From the NCBI GenBank assembly GCA_024516155.1, contig JAJJXM010000101.1, positions 1 through 64,000 on the forward strand: DNA of 64,000 bases. The letters run 5' to 3'. Of this stretch, positions 10,380 through 20,120 are shown piece after piece. The stretch comes from Pyronema omphalodes (Eukaryota > Ascomycota > Pezizomycetes > Pezizales > Pyronemataceae). How positions within the stretch are numbered: the stretch's first letter is position 1; each line of letters opens with the position of its first letter. Both the position numbers and the translations under genes were made by a program. The notes beneath the pieces are model-generated. The model ran no database searches and was not told where the DNA came from. It saw only the letters and a program-made list of their open reading frames with translations.

Positions 10380-10835
10380 GGCGTAAAACCACAGGAGTAG
10401 CTAGGAAGAGATAACGGACGAAAATAATAAAATAACTAAGATAGAAAAGGATAAGAGGAAGTTATCGGGAGAAGAAGGGAGCCAAGCACGAAGGAACGGA
10501 GGAAGGGAGGAAAGAGGAGGAACGAATGAAGAACGTAGGAAGGACGAGAATGAGGGATTAAGGGAGAAGACGGAGGCTATGGAGGCAACGACGGGGGGAA
10601 TCGACGAAGGGGAATGAGGGATTATGGAAAGGCTAGGAAGCTAGGGAATGGAGGAGCAAGGCTAGGGAACGAGAAGTAAAGAGATAGGGTATGGAGACGA
10701 GGGAGTAGGAGGTAAAAGGAAGGAGGAAGGGTGGAATCGGAATGGAAAGGGATTTGGGATAGGGAATGGGGCGAGGGAAGGAGCGGGGAAAAGTCAAGGG
10801 GTCGGGGAAAGAGAGAAGACGGAAAGGAATAAATA
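10380..10835 (+). repeat. Purine-rich (A/G) strand asymmetry block
   Basis: For about 450 bp the plus strand is strongly dominated by A and G (runs such as GGAGGAAGGGAGGAAAGAGG), with very few C or T. It starts just after the element 2 pol stop and ends near an AT-rich stretch at 10,830. It could be an expanded 3' untranslated or polypurine region of the element, or a later microsatellite-like expansion. No ORF. Confidence 0.7.
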
Positions 10836-11432
10836 GCTGTAATGTTTTCCGTAGTTAAGGTTCGATATGCAACGTCTTGTATTCAACCACCAATACAAAG
10901 TCGTGCCTCGCCCCTACAAGTCTGCCCTGCCTCCCCGTGTCATAGTCCATCACTGGCCGCCGAGCCCGCGAGTCCCCTAGCCTCGTCTGTCCCCAGTCCG
11001 CCGTTACAGATCCTGGATAAGACTAGTCCACCTATATGACCATGTAGCCTGACAATAATGGTGGCTTACCTTGCTTTCTCTGCTATTGTGCCTAGTGATG
11101 CTATGTAAGGTGCGGGGTACATACTGGTAGGCGTTTCTGGTTATGCCTGTATGTACATTGTACAGTACAGCACAGCAGAGCACCTGCCCAGATTGATGTC
11201 AAGCAGTGTCAATGCAGGTGTTCGTAAGATTGCCAGAGCCTTAAATAGGTGCATACCACACCCGGCTCATTCCCAGCCTGCCATTGCATATTGTACGACC
11301 GATAAGTAAACAAAAAAGAAATCACGAGAACAATTTATCTGCTGACTTATCCACAGGTATACTCCTTGCAAACCGTCATGCGAAGCTTCATTGTTGTCTG
11401 GCTTTCTCTCGCACACGAGAGAAAAAGATTCA
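10836..11432. other. Non-coding stretch between element 2 and tRNA-His
   Basis: I see no supported gene. If element 2 has a 3' LTR it should begin here, but nothing matches the 4.9-5.5 kb region. A 65-codon ORF at 10,842 has no recognisable features. Confidence 0.4.
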
Positions 11433-11513
11433 TGTCGGCACCATGAATCGAACATGGGTCTGCTCGGATTGGTTCACCACAACGAGCTGTACTCACCACT
11501 ATACTATGCCGAC
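11433..11513 (-). tRNA. tRNA-His (GTG) with a 9-nt intron
   Basis: On the minus strand the sequence folds as a tRNA: acceptor GTCGGCA with TGCCGAC plus A73, T-loop TTCGATT, and anticodon stem GCTCG/CGAGC around a loop with GTG. It equals the two other tRNA-His genes here except for nine extra bases, TGAACCAAT, exactly between positions 37 and 38, the canonical place of nuclear tRNA introns. A T5 run (11422-11426 on the opposite strand as A) follows as the Pol III terminator. No G-1 is encoded, as usual in eukaryotes. Confidence 0.92.
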
Positions 11514-12190
11514 CTTAAATTAGGGTCACAAAAATAAAGTATAACCGCTTATATTTGACTTCATAGAGTACGTCTATCGCCTTTTAAAGATTTCTAGACC
11601 ATGTAATGTGCAAATTTTATCTAGCCGACATCCAGAGAACAGCATATGGTTGCAAAGATTCAAGATTTCCTGACATTAAATCGTCATCGTCAGTCATCGG
11701 CACTTGTGCCGCGCTTGCGCAAAACTATTGCCGCGCGTCTGAACTCAATCTTGACGTTTACACTCCACCAATCAGCAACGTCAAACTGAAAAACAGTCAT
11801 CATAGCTCAAGAATAGGGTTCACGATACCTGTGCCTTCGTTCCAACCCTCGCGTCGGGGTCAGCCTCTTATTACATCCTTCCGCCGGCCTCAAACCCGAA
11901 ACAGCAGGTGCCGCCGCTTATTTTCCAGAACCTTCCCTCAATAAGTTAGTAGTCCAGTCGGAGCTCCCATCTCGGCGCCCGCCGAAAATCGTCTCGGCAT
12001 GTAGCTGTTCCACGTTTCCCGGCGACTCCGAAAGAGAATTTGCACTCCTATTAAACTGGAAGCTTAATTATTACCCGCAGGCTAGAGGCCACGGTAACCA
12101 GAGAGAAGAAATATAGGCACTTCACGCCCATGTAAACTTTTGTTTGAGCTTGCTGCCTTCAGTCTTGAGAAGCTGACATCTGTGTTAGCT
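11514..12190. other. Upstream region of the S1/P1 nuclease gene
   Basis: No gene is supported. The stretch should hold the nuclease promoter; I see no clear TATA box close to its ATG. The open frame at 11,606-11,944 has no recognisable domain. Confidence 0.4.
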
Positions 12191-13218
12191 ATGAAGACTA
12201 CTGTTATCCTTCCTCTCGCCTTTATTGCGAGTGGTGCAAACGCCTGGGGGACACTCGGTCACCAGTCTGTCGCCCTTCTTGCTCAGCAATACCTTCTCCC
12301 TGGTACCATCCAATCCGTTCAGACTCTCCTCAACGATACTACGACCACGTATCTTGGAGACATCGCACTCTGGGCTGATTCCTTCCGCTACACCCCCGAG
12401 GGCAGTTTCAGTGGTGGTTACCACTTCGTTAACGGCCACGATGCTCCTCCCCCCGAGTCCTGCGAGATAATCTACCCCGAAGACTGTCCTCCCGAGGGAT
12501 GTGTTATTAAGGCCATCGGAAACTACACTGAGAGACTAAAGGATTACACTCTCCCCGTTGATCAGAGACAGCAAGCCCTCAAGTTTGTTGTTCACGTGAG
12601 TTAATAATCTCCGATTGAGAAACGCCGGGATTACGGCTAATCTACAATTCCGAGATTTAGTTCATTGGGGATATCTCCCAGCCGCTCCACACCGAGGCCT
12701 TTGGAGCCGGTGCAAACAACTTGACCGTTTGGTTCCAGGGTTACAAGACTAACCTTCATGCTGCTTGGGATACTGCAATTCCTAACGCCATGATTGGATT
12801 CCCGCCCAACGCCAAGATCGGCAATGGAGACTCCCTCGGATGGGCAAATAACCTCGCCGCTGCAATAAACGCCGGGAAGTACAAGAAGCTTGTCTGGAGT
12901 TGGTTGAAGGACCACTCTGTTCGCAGCTTGAAGGAAGAGGAGAGAGCTGCTACCGTTTGGGCACAGGAGAGCAATGAAGAGGTCTGTGACTACGCAATGG
13001 TCAAGGGTGGAAACGCATACAATGGTACTGAGATTGGAGGAGCCTACTACGAGGGTGCTAAGCCTATCGTTGAGGTCAGCATTGCCAAGGCCGGTATTAG
13101 ATTGGCAGCTTGGTTGAACTTGATATTTGAGGGAAAGACTGGCTTTGAGGTTTGGAGCATTGGACAAACTGGTCAGGGACAGGGTAAAGGGTGGAACAAT
13201 CATGATAATGATCAGTGA
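12191..13218 (+). CDS. Secreted S1/P1-type zinc nuclease (one intron)
   Basis: Predicted exons 12191-12595 and 12661-13218 give 320 aa; the 65-bp intron has GTGAGT, a CTAAT branch and TTTAG, and is phase 0. Residues 1-18 form a signal peptide ending in GANA, leaving Trp as residue 1 of the mature enzyme, which in P1 and S1 nucleases is a zinc ligand through its N-terminus. Other trinuclear-zinc ligands are visible: His in WGTLGH, Asp in ALWADSF, His in YHFVNGHD, His/Asp/His in VVHFIGDISQPLH and His/Asp in LHAAWDT. The length and Cys pattern (DCPPEGC) fit the family. Such enzymes cut single-stranded DNA and RNA and 3'-phosphates of mononucleotides outside the cell, for nutrient scavenging. ATG at 12191 was chosen because it starts the signal peptide; the frame extends upstream without need. 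Confidence 0.95.
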
Positions 13219-14685
13219 GGGAGAGGGACTGCACTGAGATCATTGAGGTGAATGAATATTGCTAGTAATGTATTCATTGATATGTTTAATGTAAAAAAGA
13301 CTGGTGTTGGTGCTAATAATCAAAATGAGACCTCGTGTATCCGATTTGGTGCAACTAACTTGAATTGCTTATGGTACATCATTGCCGCCGCGCGAAATTT
13401 GCAGTGTCATCTTCAGAGCTTAAATCTCACTCTGTAGGAGCCCCAAACGTTCGCATTCGATAGGCCTGATATGTCATCTGCGGATGATACTGGAAAACTC
13501 CCGCTGTGTAATTGTACTTCGCAGGCAAATCACAATCCATCGTAATGCCGCTTATAGATATCATGTTTAATCTCGAGAAAGATGTTATGAAGAGTATCCG
13601 TGCCTCCGGATACGATAATTTTCAGGCTTTCGTACCTCTAGAGACAAGACCTCGTGGAGGCTGTAGTATTGGGTCTTCCCGAGTCTACATGATTCGTCCT
13701 CAATCCGATACAACCTAAACTTCTTCCGGCTCATACCGAGTTAGAATAATTGGGGCCTTTCGGTAGGGAATTAATAAAATCTTATATTTCTCAGTTCAGC
13801 AATCTCACTACAGTCCTGCATGGTCAAATAGCTTTGCAAATTTCCAATGCTGAACCAATTGCTTCACAAAGCTATTCGGAGTAATCCTATCTTCGTCAAC
13901 AGGGAATTGATACTCATCTATTGTAGATCTCAGATCCTGCACTTCCGTTTCATCATCTATATCATCCTCACAAACTTCATGGGCCTTGTAGCCATCCCCA
14001 GGTATCCCATAAATGAACGTCCAATCAACTATTCCCAACGCAATTTTCCACCTCTAAACTCAGTGCAAAACACTACCCCCCACAAGACGTTCCGTTTTCC
14101 GCATCAAGCTGGGAGAAAAGAGCAGTGCTAGATTCCCTTCTATCACCATTTTCTTCCCGCGGTTTCAGTTCAGGCAAGACGTAAGAAACCTCCTTTGGTA
14201 CCTAAAGCTTCCAAAATGTTCTTATTAAACATCTCAATCATTACGGAGGTGGATTTCGAAGTTAGTTTGCTTGTTATAAACCCATCACGGCGCCAAATTC
14301 GTGCTCTGATTGGTCATTAATTATGCAAAAACCACCACCAATCACTACTACACTACACATAAAAATGGTTTCCACAATCCTGTAAGACGCTCAGTCAGGA
14401 GGACTCTACTATATTGTCAAGAAGAAATGGTAATGGATTTTTGATTACGTTAGTATGTTGGTGACTCTCCCCGTGCGTGCGCAGCGCGCAGCGAAGGACT
14501 AGATGTCTTCAGAGACCGCAATACTTTTGTTCCGATGATGAAGGAATTGGATAGCTGATTCATCCGGGGAAATGAATGCATTTCTTGTGCTGTTAGAACG
14601 AGCGCAATAAGATGTGGCGGAACATCTGGCTCACAGCCAGCTAAAATAGTATTTATAATAGCTAGTTCTGCGAAGCTTACATCAA
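13219..14685. other. Gene-free stretch between the nuclease and a tRNA-His
   Basis: Nothing is firmly supported except a possible relic at 13808-14038 (separate entry). The first few hundred bases are probably the nuclease 3' UTR. Confidence 0.4.
13808..14038 (-). pseudogene. Possible gene relic (76 codons, APH-like IVDW motif)
   Basis: The minus-strand frame reads GIVDWTFIYGIPGDG followed by an acidic stretch and ends KFAKLFDHAGL. The opening recalls the I-x-D-W-E/T-F segment of fungal aminoglycoside-phosphotransferase-like kinases. There is no upstream kinase core in the same or neighbouring frames that I can recognise, so if real it is a fragment. The resemblance is weak. Confidence 0.18.
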
Positions 14686-14757
14686 GTCGGCATAGTATAG
14701 TGGTGAGTACAGCTCGTTGTGGCCGAGCAGACCCATGTTCGATTCATGGTGCCGACA
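14686..14757 (+). tRNA. tRNA-His (GTG), no intron
   Basis: A 72-nt cloverleaf with acceptor GTCGGCA/TGCCGAC, anticodon loop TTGTGGC and T-loop TTCGATT. T7 at 14760-14766 is the Pol III terminator. It is identical to the copy at 15801 and to the copy at 11433 apart from the intron. Confidence 0.95.
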
Positions 14758-15800
14758 CGTTTTTTTATCTGTCAGATTCCATCTTCAGACATACATTTTA
14801 TTCGCGTTTTCATGATATTCTTCATTTTTAACACCGCAATATTTGGTGATTATGAACCGACCATGTCTGAATAAATAACTAAGACACAACTTTATTCCAG
14901 ATGAGTGCTGATCAGAGGGTGTATTAAATCCCGTGCCAATTTTCGTCAAGTTTATACACTTTACCTGGCAACCCTTGAACTCAAGAAAATATTGCGAATT
15001 CCATAATTTTCCTTGTTGGCGGGCTCAAATAAGCAAAATCTGAGTGCTACGTTAAGATAAGAACTACCTAATGTACTTACTCAACTCCGTTCATGGGCTC
15101 GATAAGTGGTAAGCTCACCAAGTTATAATCTCGATATATCAGATGAAAAGCAACCAATATGTTGATTTTACTCGATTATATCAAAAACTCTCTATTAGAT
15201 CATACTTTGACTGATAATACATCTAGAACTGCTGCGTTTGTCGACCCAACAAGTAACTATGGCGAGTGATATACTATGATAATAAGCGAGTGCCAAACTG
15301 TGACCTGCCGAATATCACGATGGAAAAAAAAAATAAACAATCGAACGACGGGTAAAGATATTTCCCCATAAATCATTCTCAAAATAATAATATTTTATTT
15401 TATGGTACAAAATAGAGTTTCTATGTGCAGGGAAATCAATGCGTGCAGCGGAGTAAAAAGATAGTAACGAGTGAGCTGTTGTGATACATACATTATCAAA
15501 CCGAAGCTGCAAAGCTTCTACAACGGCTCTGAGAAGACCATGTTTTAAGCCAGTTTTATATCAGTAAGAATACTTCTGTCACTACCACTTCAATACACAG
15601 TGTGCAAATTGAATTTTACAAGAAAGCTCTCGTGTCTGCAAACTATGGATGTTGCAAAGGAGCTCAGCAGATAAGTGATCCTTTACTAAGAAGCCTGATC
15701 AAATAATCAAACAACACTGTAATAAAATAATAACGCAGGATCTTTGGCTTTGAAATAAGCAAAATATTCGATGGATTTACAGAGAAATCACAAAACAATT
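14758..15800. other. Gene-free stretch between two tRNA-His genes
   Basis: AT-rich spacer between tRNA-His genes in opposite orientation; I see no supported gene or repeat. Confidence 0.4.
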
Positions 15801-15872
15801 TGTCGGCACCATGAATCGAACATGGGTCTGCTCGGCCACAACGAGCTGTACTCACCACTATACTATGCCGAC
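15801..15872 (-). tRNA. tRNA-His (GTG), no intron
   Basis: The reverse complement is identical over 72 nt to the tRNA-His at 14686-14757, including anticodon GTG. The downstream minus-strand flank has a TTTT run, a minimal Pol III terminator. Together with the copy at 11433 this makes three tRNA-His genes within 4.5 kb. Confidence 0.95.
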
Positions 15873-18406
15873 TTGATGACCGTACGTAATTATACCTATT
15901 ACAAATGCTATTACTAAGGCCGAGTACTGACAATTGCACGTCTAAACCATTTTCAGCATTGCGCATGATTCGCCACGGATGATTTTCAAGACATTCGTTT
16001 ATCGCGGTCCTGTAAAATCTAAATAGGCAAAGAGACTGTATGGGAGATCGACGGCTATCGGCCAGAGTCTGGGCGTCATATATTCTCACCGTGCTGTATC
16101 GCAGCGGCTATGGCCGACGCGCATCAGACCGACTGGATCCACTTCTTACGCTACATGATGTTCAAGCTTGATGAAGATCTTGTTATCTATACCGCTGTGA
16201 TGATCCCATATTTTATCTGCGGATCTGCGGACCCGCCCCATCTCTGCAACTGCATGGTTTCTTCATGCATTCAAATGCCCAGAATCTGCTGTCTTGTGTA
16301 ATGCCTTATGTGGAAACTCATTAGATCTTGATAATGATGTCTCCAATTTGATTAAACGCCTTTCTTTTCGGGGCATTTTTGTTGATGAGAAGCTCGGAAA
16401 ACCAAATTAAAAAGAAAGGAGACAACAAATGAGATCATTAGTATTGAGGAATAAAGGACAACATATTAAAAGAGGGTATTATATAGAATAAGAGTGTGTA
16501 GGAGACGAGGATGAAAGGATCATAAAACCAAGTTCATGTCTCACTATTCAATGTTAAGTCACCGAAGCCGAAGGTCAAAGCCGATTGTCCGACTTTTGAA
16601 TACCAAACTGTTGGAATAGAAATTCGGAGTCTAAACTCCTGCACATACGTAAAAAATCTGTCGGTATTAAATATCCGGATACCCTGCAATGTATGAAATT
16701 ATAATATCATGCACATATCGCGAGACATCTCGTCATTTCGTGCTTTCAAGTCGTAGTCGTGTCGTAGTGATGATGCACGCTTGAAGTGGTTATGTGTCTT
16801 GGTTTTTACGCAGTTGCGAGATATTTCTTGATTGTGAGGTTATTCTATTTGCATGAAGCGGTTATGTAAATCTCTTAGTTTTCGTGTGGTTGGAATGCAG
16901 GAATAGACTATTTTTGCACACAGAAAGGGGTTTGTGGTCAGTTCCCATTTCTCGGGCTTGGCTTCAGAAGGTTAACAGGCCCTGGTACATCCTGTCCTAC
17001 TGCCCCAACAAGAAGATCGAATGATGCTGTTAAAGCTATTGACCTTTTGATTATCACTGCATCTTCAGGCATTGTCAACAATCGTTTTTCACTTTCATAC
17101 CAAGTACAACAGCTAAGCCTGAGAAATAGAAACTGTGGATGAAGCATTTTCGATGCGTAATTCTACTCATATATGTATCGAGAACTGACGAGTTCATAGG
17201 CACCTTGGGAGGACATACACATAGGCAGCCTAGCGGGTGGTAAGTAACTAGTCCACACCGAAACCCAAGACACGTCAGAAGCCTTTTGAAGGATAAAACC
17301 CTTATGCAGGATCGTAGTGGATCCAGAAAGAATCGGAGAAACGCGTTGGATATAAAATCAAAGAACTGAAGAACGTATACGCATGTGTTCTTAGGGTTAC
17401 ATGTTCGAAAAGATGGGATGTTCCGCAGCCCGTGTTATTTTGATTGGCCCCAGGGATAAGGAACATGGGGCGAGCGAAATGAGTCTATCAGTTGTGGGTC
17501 CTCAATTCTGCGATGTAATTGCTTTGTGGTAGTCGTAAGGAGCAAAAACATTTCAAGGGACCTCTCCAGCTAACGGGAGAATCCCATGGGTCTTACTCTT
17601 ACAGTCGGTAGCTATGTAGAGTGTTGTGGTTGTAATAAGGTTGCGTGCATGGGTGTGCTAAAGCAAAAGCCACATCGGCAAATTCCTCAGGCTGAAGATT
17701 CCCAGAGGATCAGAACCACACACGGACCTGCCGACGTCACATAATAATCCGAAAATTAAACTCCGTGAAAACAAAAAAAAAGCCCGGTGAATTAAATCCG
17801 CACACATATCATTGACTACCTTTGTGGGATTGCAGTAAGATTTTGTAATAAGGAATACTGATGGTAACACCGGCGGAATCTGCCGTCCCTCATTATACCG
17901 GAGCTTCTGAAAGCTCCATGATCGTCTCTATGTGAGTTATCTTCCGTTCCATTCTTGATCACACATCGAATAATAGCGGCCTTGAAGCTCCGGCCCATCT
18001 ACCCCACAAGGTTTCGAAAAAGCCCCGGTAAACTCACGTTCTGGTGTCAGGTACCAGAAACCTAGCCTATTTCGTGTTCGAGATCCTCCAATAATTGGGT
18101 CGGATGAGAGGAGCTGCATGTTACCTCATTTCTGTGTACAGATTCGCCATTTCCGTGGTTGCGTTAATCTGATTACCGTCTCTACCGGCTTCTGCGGCAT
18201 CGGATCGCCGTCATGATATGGGGTTAGTGGCCAAGCATTGAGTGCGTTAGAACGACCAGACGCTAGCCGCCGTTCTACCCAACCTCATCCTGTCTCACAG
18301 CTCAGTTTCAGGATCCACTTTTCCAAGCTCAATCCATCTAGCAATGTCGGAACTCAAGTTGTTGTTTGTTATGGAGCATTCACCGACAGTAGAGACTGGA
18401 GACGTC
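15873..18406. other. Gene-free stretch upstream of the repeat-peptide gene
   Basis: About 2.5 kb with only short frames of chance appearance. The last few hundred bases should contain the promoter of the 18.47-kb gene. Confidence 0.4.
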
Positions 18407-18413
18407 TATAAAG
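18407..18413 (+). promoter_or_regulatory. TATA box (TATAAAG) of the repeat-peptide gene
   Basis: TATAAAG lies 65 bp before the ATG at 18472, followed by a CA/TC-rich leader (AACTCATCATCAAATCATTC) typical of highly expressed fungal genes. Strong regulated expression is inferred, not shown. Confidence 0.55.
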
Positions 18414-18471
18414 ACCACTACGAGTCGGCATATTCTGTTCAAACTCATCATCAAATCATTCAATCCTCACA

Positions 18472-20120
18472 ATGAAGACCTCTGCCCTTCTCTCCATCGC
18501 TTTCGCTGCTGCTGCGCTTTCTGCGCCTCTTCGTAAGAGATCTATCCTACTGTGTTAAATATGACTGATACTAATACACTTTTAGAGAACCAGCCCGCTG
18601 CTGAGAAGCGTCAGGCTCAGCTTATCCCCGTTGTCACCACTGTTGGGGGTGCTGTTCTCGGTGGTGTCACCGGCGGTGCCGCTCCTCTTCCTGGAGTCCC
18701 TGCAGCTGCTCCCGCTCCTGCTCCTGCCTTCCCTGGTCAGGGATCTTTCGGAAAGCGCCAGGCTCAGCTCGTCCCCGTCGTAACCACTGTCGGAGGCGCT
18801 GTCCTTGGAGGTGTCACTGGCGGTGCCGCTCCCGCCCCAGCTCTTCCCGGACAGCCCTCTGGATTCCAGAAGCGTCAGGCTCAGCTTGTCCCCATCGTCT
18901 CCACTGTTGGAGGCGCTGTTCTCGGAGGCGTCACCGGCGGTGCCGCTCCCGCTCCTGCTCTCCCTGGACAGCCCTCTGGCTTCCAGAAGCGTCAGGCTCA
19001 GCTTGTTCCCGTCTTGACCACCGTCGGAGGTGCTGTTCTCGGAGGTGCCACCGGCGGTGCCGCTCCTCTTCCTGGAGTTCCTGCAGCTGCTCCTGCTCCC
19101 GCTCCTGCCTTCCCTGGCCAGGGATCTTTCGGAAAGCGCCAGGCTCAGCTCGTTCCCGTCGTCTCCACTGTCGGAGGTGCCGTTCTCGGAGGCGTCACCG
19201 GCGGTGCCGCTCCCGCTCCTGCTCTCCCCGGACAGCCCTCCGGATTCCAGAAGCGTCAGGCTCAGCTTGTTCCTGTCTTGACAACCGTTGGAGGTGCTGT
19301 TCTCGGAGGTGTCACTGGTGGTGCTGCTCCTCTCCCTGGAGTTCCTGCAGCTGCTCCTGCTCCCGCTCCTGCCTTCCCTGGCCAGGGATCTTTCGGAAAG
19401 CGCCAGGCTCAGCTCGTTCCCGTCGTCTCCACTGTCGGAGGCGCTGTTCTCGGAGGCGTCACCGGCGGTGCCGCTCCCGCCCCAGCTCTTCCCGGACAGC
19501 CCGCTGCTGAGAAGCGTCAGGCTCAGCTTATCCCCGTTGTCACCACTGTTGGGGGTGCTGTTCTCGGTGGTGTTACCGGCGGTGCCGCTCCTCTTCCTGG
19601 AGTTCCTGCAGCTGCTCCTGCTCCTGCTCCTGCCTTCCCCGGTCAGGGATCTTTCGGAAAGCGCCAGGCTCAGCTTGTCCCCGTCGTCTCCACTGTTGGA
19701 GGTGCCGTTCTCGGAGGCGTCACCGGCGGTGCCGCTCCCGCTCCTGCTCTCCCCGGACAGCCCTCCGGATTCCAGAAGCGTCAGGCTCAGCTTGTTCCTG
19801 TCTTGACAACCGTTGGAGGTGCTGTTCTCGGAGGTGTTACCGGCGGTGCTGCTCCTCTCCCTGGAGTTCCTGCAGTTCCCGGAGTTCCTGCAGCTGCTCC
19901 CGCTCCCGCTTTCCCCGCTCCTGGAATGCCCGGAACCTTCCCTGCTCCTCAGCCCGCTCCTCAGCCCGCCCCTGGCCAGCCTAGCTCTGGACGCCCCTGG
20001 GGAAAGCGCCAGGCTCCCAGTGTTCCCGCTATTCCTGCTCAGATTCCTACTGCTGCTAAGGACACCCTCACCAAGGTCAAGGACACTGTCGTTGGAATTG
20101 CTCCTATCCCAAGCGCATAG
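18472..20120 (+). CDS. Secreted Kex2-processed repeat protein: precursor of about 11 peptides (one intron)
   Basis: Exons 18472-18532 and 18586-20120 give 531 aa; the 53-bp intron has GTAAGA, a TACTAATAC branch and TTTTAG. Residues 1-18 are a signal peptide ending ALSA. After a short leader ending EKR (29), ten tandem units each begin Gln-Ala-Gln and end Lys-Arg, followed by a last peptide (496-531) beginning QAPSVP. Each unit has a conserved core with VGGAVLGGVTGG, a glycine zipper, then a Pro/Ala/Gly tail. Units come in a long form (49 aa, tail ending GQGSFGKR) and a short form (39 aa, tail ending PSGFQKR). Eleven KR sites fit Kex2 cleavage in the Golgi. Known relatives by architecture are repellent-type proteins, pheromone precursors and RiPP precursors; the core lacks Tyr and no UstY-like or other modifying gene is nearby, so a dikaritin is unlikely. 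The function is unknown. Confidence 0.9.
18612..20009 (+). repeat. Coding tandem array of 10 units (117-147 bp, last 228 bp)
   Basis: Residues 30-495 of the precursor. Unit order by tail type is long, short, short, long, short, long, short variant, long, short, long expanded. The 7th unit ends PAAEKR, the same ending as the leader before unit 1, and unit 8 repeats the LIPVV variant of unit 1; the two junctions are 906 bp apart. The last unit has an enlarged Pro/Ala tail ending RPWGKR. Confidence 0.9.

Larger units (their letters stand above)
5400..10835 (+). mobile_element. Ty3/gypsy chromodomain retrotransposon (element 2), defective
   Basis: Gag with a zinc knuckle, protease, RT, RNase H, HHCC/DDE integrase and a C-terminal chromodomain follow in the order typical of chromoviruses. 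Four lesions are visible: TGA in gag (5808-5810), TGA beside the protease active site (6845-6847), a frame change at a C10 run (7184-7193) and RT box YLGD in place of Y-x-D-D. The element is C-rich compared with flanking host DNA. No matching pair of LTRs was found; the left boundary is set near the TATA box and the right at the end of a purine-rich tail, so both ends are approximate. Confidence 0.85.

Noticed and set aside
18472..20120. Dikaritin-type cyclic peptide (ustiloxin-like) assignment
   Set aside because: The repeat cores contain no Tyr and no UstY-like oxidase, tyrosinase or transporter gene is present in the window.
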